64,000 nt of DNA from Aurantibacter crassamenti. Lineage in GTDB: Bacteria > Bacteroidota > Bacteroidia > Flavobacteriales > Flavobacteriaceae. Positions within the stretch are counted from its first letter, which is position 1. Each line of letters starts with the position of its first letter. A program made the translations under genes and the position numbers. Location of the stretch: contig NZ_JAFBGM010000002.1 of the NCBI RefSeq assembly GCF_016811105.1, positions 124,001 through 188,000 on the forward strand. The letters are read 5' to 3'. Below, piece by piece: positions 59,076-64,000 of the stretch. Below the pieces are notes generated by a model. The model saw nothing but the letters and a program-made list of their open reading frames with translations, was not told the origin of the DNA and did not search any database.

Positions 59076-59144
59076 AAACCTTATTTTTTACCAAAACAAC
59101 CCTTTTTACTACCAAAGGCAAGCAGCTGGTCGTGCTTAATTTTG
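59076..59144 (+). promoter_or_regulatory. AraC-type promoter P2 of the 2OG oxygenase gene
   Basis: Same layout as P1: AAACCTTATTTTTTACCAA at 59076-59094, TACCAA boxes at 59089 and 59110 (21 bp apart) and TAATTTTG at 59137-59144, again 27 bp after the second box. Every element keeps a constant offset of 2,067 bp from P1 while the bases between differ. Confidence 0.75.
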
Positions 59145-59190
59145 TTATAGATAAAAACAATAGCAGTAGCTATTCTTAAAAATAGATATT

Positions 59191-60153
59191 ATGAAAACAA
59201 TAGAACATACAAATGCACTTGCTGAAGCTCGTGCTCTAGAAATACCATCAAGAGAATTATCACTAAGACGCGATCCATCTGTTTCTCAATTTTGGAATGA
59301 AAACCGTAAATTGTTAGAAGCTGCTTGGGCAGAATGGGAAATAGAAAACAAGGACGATTTATTAGTTCCTGACGAAACTTTGCTAGATCCGCGTTTACGT
59401 AAAGCTATAAAAGAAGCTTGGGAAAATCCAGAAAAAGAATCTGCTGTTGCCGATTTATGGGAAGAAGTTATACCTGGTGTTTATGTTGCACAGTTTTTTG
59501 ATGTAGACCGCTTAGCAGATTTCCGCAACTATTTAGAAGCTGTAGCAAACTCAAGAGTACCAAAACGTGCGCCTTATGGCATACAGTTAAACCGATATGG
59601 AATGATGATAGATCCTCGTTCTGAAGGTCATTTGGCCGCACCTAATTTTCAGGCATTTTATAACGATATGATGGACCGTTTTATGCGTCCGATAGCGCGT
59701 TTGTTATTGGGAACTTACGGATATGACAATCAGACTTTTGGTTTCTCAATCCAGTACAATCCAGATAAAGACAAGGATTTACACGCACATACCGATGCTT
59801 CTGCGGCTACCTTAAATATCAACATTAACTTACCGGATGAAAAGTTTACAGGATCTGAAGTCGATTTTTATGATAAGGCTTCAGGAAAAACGGTACAAGC
59901 TATTTTTGAGCCAGGTAAAGCCATCATCCATAGAGGTAATGTGCCACACGCAACACACCCAATTATAAGCGGACAACGTAGCAATTTAGTAGTTTGGCTG
60001 TATGGTGACCGTATGCAAATACCACGTGGTAGTACCAGTAGTTACGGAAATAGTAGCAGTGACACCATTAAAGATGTTGCCTTGGAAAGCGTTACCGCTC
60101 GACAACGTTGGAGTTTACCTGATGGTCCTAAAGATACCGTTGCACCGTTTTAA
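59191..60153 (+). CDS. 2-oxoglutarate/Fe(II)-dependent oxygenase
   Basis: A 320-residue prolyl-hydroxylase-like oxygenase. Iron ligands are His200 and Asp202 (HAHTDAS) and His253 (VPHATHP), and Arg263 (GQRSN) binds 2-oxoglutarate. The N-terminal 100 residues are helical and charged. It hydroxylates an unknown substrate in the cytosol. It is transcribed alone from P2 and stops at a terminator, so the AraC regulator appears to switch it on together with the P1 unit. Such proteins are unusual next to crotonases, and the substrate is unknown. Confidence 0.85.
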   Translation: MKTIEHTNALAEARALEIPSRELSLRRDPSVSQFWNENRKLLEAAWAEWEIENKDDLLVPDETLLDPRLRKAIKEAWENPEKESAVADLWEEVIPGVYVAQFFDVDRLADFRNYLEAVANSRVPKRAPYGIQLNRYGMMIDPRSEGHLAAPNFQAFYNDMMDRFMRPIARLLLGTYGYDNQTFGFSIQYNPDKDKDLHAHTDASAATLNININLPDEKFTGSEVDFYDKASGKTVQAIFEPGKAIIHRGNVPHATHPIISGQRSNLVVWLYGDRMQIPRGSTSSYGNSSSDTIKDVALESVTARQRWSLPDGPKDTVAPF

Positions 60154-60164
60154 AAGTCCATAAG

Positions 60165-60193
60165 AAACTGGCAGCATTTGTGCTGCCAGTTTT
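60165..60193 (+). terminator. Terminator after the 2OG oxygenase gene
   Basis: A 12-bp perfect stem AAACTGGCAGCA/TGCTGCCAGTTT with loop TTTG and a short T-run. Confidence 0.85.
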
Positions 60194-60209
60194 CATAAAC
60201 TATATAATT

Positions 60210-61289
60210 ATGTACACCAAACCTAAATATCCAATTGTAACTGTTCTAAAATGGACAAGGAGGTATATTTATATCTTTTTTATAACGGCATTAATTCCTG
60301 TTCTACTTTACGAAGTAGCCGGTTTTAAATGGCTTACATTGCCTTGGCAACCAATTGGACTAATTGGTATGGCATTAGCATTTATTACTGGTTTTAAAAA
60401 CAATGCTTCCTACGATAGACAATGGGAAGCTAGAAAAATTTATGGCGGAATAGTAAATGCATCTCGTTGGTTTACAACAATGGTTAACGATTTTGTAACA
60501 AATAGTAATACCGATAAGCCTAAAACAGAAGCTGAACTATTTCAGATAAGAAAAACGATGGTTTTACGCCATGTTGCTTGGATGAGTTCCTTGAGACATG
60601 CCTTGCGCCAAAAAAAGAGTTGGGAAACGGCTAAAACAAATAAGTCTGATCAAGAGCATATGAAAAAAATAAAGGTTCTAGAATTTGAAAATTCGTTATC
60701 TGATGAGTTAGAAGGTTATTTGTCTTTGGATGAAAAAGCTAAGGTACTCACTAAAACAAACAAGCAAACTGCGGTTTTAAACTTTCAATCTAAACACATT
60801 AGACAATTGGTTTCATTAGGGTTAATTGATAATTTTAGACACGTAGAATTTCAAAATATAATTGGTGAGTTGTTCACCTTGCAAGGAAAAGCAGAACGAA
60901 TTAAAAATTTCCCATATCCCAGACAGTTTGCTACTTTGAACTCCTATTTTGTTTGGATTTTCATTTTCATAATGCCTTTTGGTTTTATGCGCCAGTTTGA
61001 TGTAACTGCACAATCTTTGGTTGCATCTGGTGTGCACAATGCGTTTTTTGGATTTATAGTCCAACATTTTGTGTGGTTATCTATTCCCTTTACCATTATT
61101 ATTTCGTGGATATTTTTTGCTATGGAGCGTGTAGGAGATACTTCAGAAAATCCGTTTGAAGGAATGGGTAATGATGTGCCAATTTCCACTATTTCTAGAG
61201 CAATAGAAATTGATATTAGAGAAATGATTGATGATGACAAATATGAAATTCCTGATCCTTTACCTGAATATGCAAATACTCAAATGTAG
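60210..61289 (+). CDS. Bestrophin-family ion channel
   Basis: A 359-residue membrane protein of the bestrophin family, which forms pentameric anion or cation channels. I start at the ATG giving MYTKPKYPIVTVLKWTRR; a GTG start 30 bp upstream would fall inside the terminator. Features: a first membrane segment near residues 21-60, FKNNASYDRQWEARKIYGGIVN (the bestrophin mark), a second membrane pair near 245-310, and a C-terminal GDTSENPFEGMGNDVPI. It may help with osmotic or ionic balance. It is followed by the SDR gene. Confidence 0.9.
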   Translation: MYTKPKYPIVTVLKWTRRYIYIFFITALIPVLLYEVAGFKWLTLPWQPIGLIGMALAFITGFKNNASYDRQWEARKIYGGIVNASRWFTTMVNDFVTNSNTDKPKTEAELFQIRKTMVLRHVAWMSSLRHALRQKKSWETAKTNKSDQEHMKKIKVLEFENSLSDELEGYLSLDEKAKVLTKTNKQTAVLNFQSKHIRQLVSLGLIDNFRHVEFQNIIGELFTLQGKAERIKNFPYPRQFATLNSYFVWIFIFIMPFGFMRQFDVTAQSLVASGVHNAFFGFIVQHFVWLSIPFTIIISWIFFAMERVGDTSENPFEGMGNDVPISTISRAIEIDIREMIDDDKYEIPDPLPEYANTQM

Positions 61290-61344
61290 CAATTGAACTA
61301 GATTCCATACTTAAAATTAAAACTCAATAGATAAAGCTTATAAA

Positions 61345-62133
61345 ATGAAACATATTTTAATAACAGGAAGTACAGACGGCATAGGAAAATTACTAGCCTT
61401 GCGTTTGGCTAAAGAAGGGCACTTTGTAGCCATTCATGGTAAGAGTGATGCTAAATTAAGCGCTACTTTAAAAGAAATAAAACAGCAATCTAAAAATGAA
61501 AATGTAATAAGCTTTTTAGCGGATTTTTCAGACTTAAATGCAGTGAAAAAAATGGCTGAAGAGGTTGCTAAAAAGATGCCGGTAATTGATATCCTGGTCA
61601 ACAATGCAGGTGTTTTAATGACAAATAGCAATAGAGGTACTACAGATATTCGGTTTGTGGTAAATTACTTTGCACCTTATATATTAACTAATGGCATATT
61701 AGCAAATTTAAAAGCATCAGACGCACCAAGAATTGTGAATTTAAGTTCTGCTGCGCAATCTACTATAAATGTACAAGCATTAGAAGGCAAAACAGGCTTG
61801 GGCTCCAACGAAGCTTACGCACAAAGCAAACTGGCATTAACCATGTGGAGTTTTTATTTAGCGGAACAAGAACCATTAATCACGGTAGTGGCGGTAAATC
61901 CGGGTTCATTATTAAATACTAAAATGGCAAAAGAAGCTTACGGGCAACATTGGTCTCCGGCAGAAAAAGGAGTTGACATTATATACAATTTAAGCATGAC
62001 CGATCTGGCCCAAACAGGACAGTATTTTGATAACGACAAAGGTTCATATGCCATAGCTCACGCTGATGCTTATAATGCTTCCAAAATAGAAGAATTAATA
62101 CAAATTACAGACCGTTTTTTCCCTAACATATAA
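61345..62133 (+). CDS. Short-chain dehydrogenase/reductase
   Basis: A 262-residue SDR; cofactor motif TGSTDGIG at residues 7-14, NNAG at 86-89, catalytic Ser near 134, Tyr158 and Lys162 (YAQSK). The C-terminal half (VVAVNPGSLLNTKMAKEAYG) is close to retinol-dehydrogenase/WW-oxidoreductase-like SDRs. It probably reduces a carbonyl, in keeping with the redox genes around it. No clear terminator separates it from its neighbours. Confidence 0.88.
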   Translation: MKHILITGSTDGIGKLLALRLAKEGHFVAIHGKSDAKLSATLKEIKQQSKNENVISFLADFSDLNAVKKMAEEVAKKMPVIDILVNNAGVLMTNSNRGTTDIRFVVNYFAPYILTNGILANLKASDAPRIVNLSSAAQSTINVQALEGKTGLGSNEAYAQSKLALTMWSFYLAEQEPLITVVAVNPGSLLNTKMAKEAYGQHWSPAEKGVDIIYNLSMTDLAQTGQYFDNDKGSYAIAHADAYNASKIEELIQITDRFFPNI

Positions 62134-62256
62134 TTTTGGCATTGCTTTATAATATATCACTATTGCACTTCACAAAATTCAAGTAATTTTGCATTTTGAA
62201 AAAAATGGGAAAAGAAAAATTCCATTGTTTTTTTTAGATAGTTAAATTCGAAACAA

Positions 62257-62871
62257 ATGGATAACTTAATTACTTTTTCTATAACTGTTTTTACAGCTTT
62301 TTTTGCCATTACGAATCCAATTTCAAACATGACTGTTTTTCTATCGCTTACGCAAGGGGCGGATAAAAAAACAAAGCACGACATAAACAAAAGAGCAAAT
62401 ATGATTGCTTTTGTAATCGTGACGCTTTTCATCATTTTAGGTAAGTATATTTTCGAGTTGTTTAATATTAGTATTCCGGCATTTAAAATCACAGGCGGAA
62501 TTTTAATATTTTATATCGGTTTTGAAATGTTACAGTCCAAAGTATCAGATGTTAAAAACTTAAAGAAAGTAGATATTGATGAGAATATTGCCGTATCGCC
62601 ACTTGCCATTCCTATTTTGGCCGGACCTGGAACTATCGTTACGGCTATGAATTTTGTGGCTAATGCTGCTGCCTTACAAATATTCTTAGTAATTGCTATT
62701 TTTGGGTCAATGAGCTTATTAACGTATTTTACTTTTAGAATAAGTGATTTAATAGTTAGAATTGTTGGTAATAACGTTATCTCTGTAATTGGAAAAATAA
62801 TGGGTCTAATCATTGCAATTATAGGTACAGGTATGATTATACAAGGAATTAAAATCTCTTTTGACATATAG
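62257..62871 (+). CDS. MarC-family integral membrane protein
   Basis: A 204-residue polytopic membrane protein with six predicted segments; TVFTAFFAITNPISNMTVFL at the N-terminus and PLAIPILAGPGTIVTAM in the middle are family marks. MarC proteins were once linked to antibiotic resistance, but that was withdrawn; their role is unknown. It is a single-gene unit between the SDR and the kefF-like gene. Confidence 0.88.
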   Translation: MDNLITFSITVFTAFFAITNPISNMTVFLSLTQGADKKTKHDINKRANMIAFVIVTLFIILGKYIFELFNISIPAFKITGGILIFYIGFEMLQSKVSDVKNLKKVDIDENIAVSPLAIPILAGPGTIVTAMNFVANAAALQIFLVIAIFGSMSLLTYFTFRISDLIVRIVGNNVISVIGKIMGLIIAIIGTGMIIQGIKISFDI

Positions 62872-62972
62872 CTTCTGATTGGATTTCTAATTTTGGAGTA
62901 ATAACCAAATTATAATTAGAGCAATCCTATAAAATTTTAATAAACAGATTTTATTTTAATCCGCAGTATACC

Positions 62973-63569
62973 ATGAAAAAAATATTAATTCTGTTTTCAC
63001 ATCCTAAATTTGAAAAGTCTCGTGCAAATACTGTGCTTGTCAAGCATATAAGAAACAAAGAAGGTGTTACATTTCATGATTTGTATGAACGTTATCCCGA
63101 TTTTCATATCGATGTTGATGCCGAAAAAGAAATATTAAATCAACATGATGTAATTATTTGGCATCATCCTTTATACTGGTATAGTTGTCCTCCATTAATG
63201 AAACAATGGATTGATATGGTTTTAGAATTTGGTTGGGCTTATGGCCCAGAAGGTAAAGCCTTGCAATCTAAAACCTGTTTAAATGTAATTACAACTGGCG
63301 GTTCTAGAGAAGTATATTGTTCTGAAGGAACAAATAGTTTTACCGTTAATCAATTTTTAAGACCCTTTGAGCAAACTGCTAATTTGTGCGGTATGACTTA
63401 TTATCCACCATTTGCCGTTATGGGAACACATAATCTTTCAAATGAAGATTTAATCCTTCATGCCAAACAATACGGTGATTTAATAGATTTGTTACAAAAT
63501 GAATTGGTTGTAACTGATTTTAAGGGTTGTGCCTTTTTAAACGACATACCAGAACTAAAACCCGCATAA
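62973..63569 (+). CDS. KefF-like NAD(P)H:quinone oxidoreductase, potassium-efflux ancillary protein
   Basis: A 198-residue flavodoxin-like FMN protein of the KefF/NQO1-like family. Cofactor region: ILILFSHPKFEKSRANTVLV; active-site and dimer marks: WHHPLYWYSCPPLMKQWIDM and GWAYGPEGKALQSKTC, TTGGS. In E. coli KefF reduces quinones and is needed for full activity of KefC. The KefC-like gene starts 3 bp downstream. Confidence 0.9.
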   Translation: MKKILILFSHPKFEKSRANTVLVKHIRNKEGVTFHDLYERYPDFHIDVDAEKEILNQHDVIIWHHPLYWYSCPPLMKQWIDMVLEFGWAYGPEGKALQSKTCLNVITTGGSREVYCSEGTNSFTVNQFLRPFEQTANLCGMTYYPPFAVMGTHNLSNEDLILHAKQYGDLIDLLQNELVVTDFKGCAFLNDIPELKPA

Positions 63570-63572
63570 GAT

Positions 63573-64000
63573 ATGACAGGAAGCATACTTTTTGAAGCTA
63601 TTGTTTTTCTAGCAGGAGCCATTATTTGTGTATCTATTGCCAAACGATTAGGGCTAAGTTCAGTTATTGGATATTTATTTGCTGGTGTTTTAATTGGGCC
63701 ATATGTATTAGGTTTTATAGGCCAAGAAGGTGAAGATATTCTACATTTCGCTGAATTTGGTGTGGTAGTAATGCTGTTTTTAATAGGATTAGAAATAGAG
63801 CCAAAGAACTTCTGGAACATGCGAAAAACCATAGTAGGCATGGGCGGTATACAAGTTGCAGGCACCATCTTACTATCCTATCTACTCTTTACCTTTTTAG
63901 GGTTTGACTGGAAGGTTTCGCTAGTAATTTCCATGGCCGTTGCATTGTCATCTACAGCAATTGCATTACAGACGATAAAAGAGAAAGGCTTAATGAATAC
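63573..64000 (+). CDS. KefC-type monovalent cation:proton antiporter (CPA2), 5' part only
   Basis: The first 142 codons of a CPA2 antiporter; the rest is cut by the right edge. The start is MTGSILFEAIVFLAGA, followed by hydrophobic segments and the CPA2 marks GYLFAGVLIGPYVLGF, MLFLIGLEIEP and ALSSTAIALQ. With the kefF-like gene this would be a potassium efflux system that acidifies the cytosol and protects against electrophiles such as methylglyoxal. The regulatory KTN domain is outside the window. Confidence 0.9.
   Translation, partial: MTGSILFEAIVFLAGAIICVSIAKRLGLSSVIGYLFAGVLIGPYVLGFIGQEGEDILHFAEFGVVVMLFLIGLEIEPKNFWNMRKTIVGMGGIQVAGTILLSYLLFTFLGFDWKVSLVISMAVALSSTAIALQTIKEKGLMN

Noticed and set aside
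60180-60209. GTG start for the bestrophin gene
   Set aside because: The codon is part of a strong terminator stem; the ATG 30 bp downstream is a better start.
1-64000. tRNA, rRNA, CRISPR arrays, phage or transposase genes
   Set aside because: I looked through the spacers and found none that I can support.

Overview
The window reads as chromosomal DNA of an AT-rich member of the Bacteroidota, most likely a marine Flavobacteriaceae species; I do not assign a genus. The evidence is the short Bacteroidota-type primary sigma factor at the left edge, a SusC/SusD pair with a polysaccharide lyase, many Bacteroidota-specific protein families (DUF6155, DUF5916, DUF2490, DUF6515, DUF1080), menaquinone synthesis (MenB), and promoter cores of the Bacteroidota type TAnnTTTG. 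I saw no rRNA, tRNA, CRISPR array, phage gene or insertion sequence.

Layout. 0-5.8 kb: housekeeping and mixed genes (rpoD start, DUF6155, hydroxyacid reductase, SF2 helicase, glycosyltransferase, menB). 5.8-15.9 kb: secreted and envelope proteins: two von Willebrand A proteins, a serine hydrolase, a tight cell-wall unit (3D-domain lipoprotein, amidase, M14 peptidase) and a DUF5916 outer-membrane-type protein. A roughly 600-bp spacer at 11.9-12.5 kb holds a 58-codon membrane-protein gene and an uncertain 52-codon ORF followed by a terminator. 16-22 kb: a two-subunit molybdenum hydroxylase, a MocA-like cofactor nucleotidyltransferase and a large MG2/plug-type protein. 22.2-27.1 kb: amidohydrolase, GntR regulator with a perfect 20-bp palindrome upstream, lipoprotein, lpxD, EamA transporter.

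27.1-45 kb is the main accessory region. A plus-strand unit (DUF1080, Tat-exported Gfo/Idh/MocA dehydrogenase, DUF1080) converges on a six-gene minus-strand unit (PhyH oxygenase, CotH protein, HUMPS-family decarboxylase or synthase, zinc alcohol dehydrogenase, SDR, TIM-barrel isomerase). A second, exported TIM-barrel protein is transcribed divergently from PhyH. Then come SRAP, SusC, SusD and a heparinase II/III-like lyase. No classical glycoside hydrolase or sulfatase is present. The set fits oxidative (3-keto) glycoside cleavage followed by oxidation and decarboxylation of an acidic sugar; this pathway is inferred.

45-50 kb: DUF6515 protein, a three-gene MORN/DUF2490/MORN unit, a heavy-metal-binding lipoprotein with a metallothionein-like tail, and an endonuclease/phosphatase-family protein. 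51-54 kb: two tandem DEAD-box RNA helicases.

54-64 kb is a redox and electrophile-response region. A HxlR regulator is divergent from nitroreductase and cupin genes, with repeated operators over the promoter. An AraC regulator precedes two transcription units whose promoters share the same architecture: two TACCAA boxes 21 bp apart, then a TAnnTTTG core at a fixed distance. These drive an enoyl-CoA hydratase/quinone-reductase pair and a 2OG-Fe(II) oxygenase. Bestrophin, SDR, MarC and a KefF/KefC pair follow, KefC being cut by the right edge.
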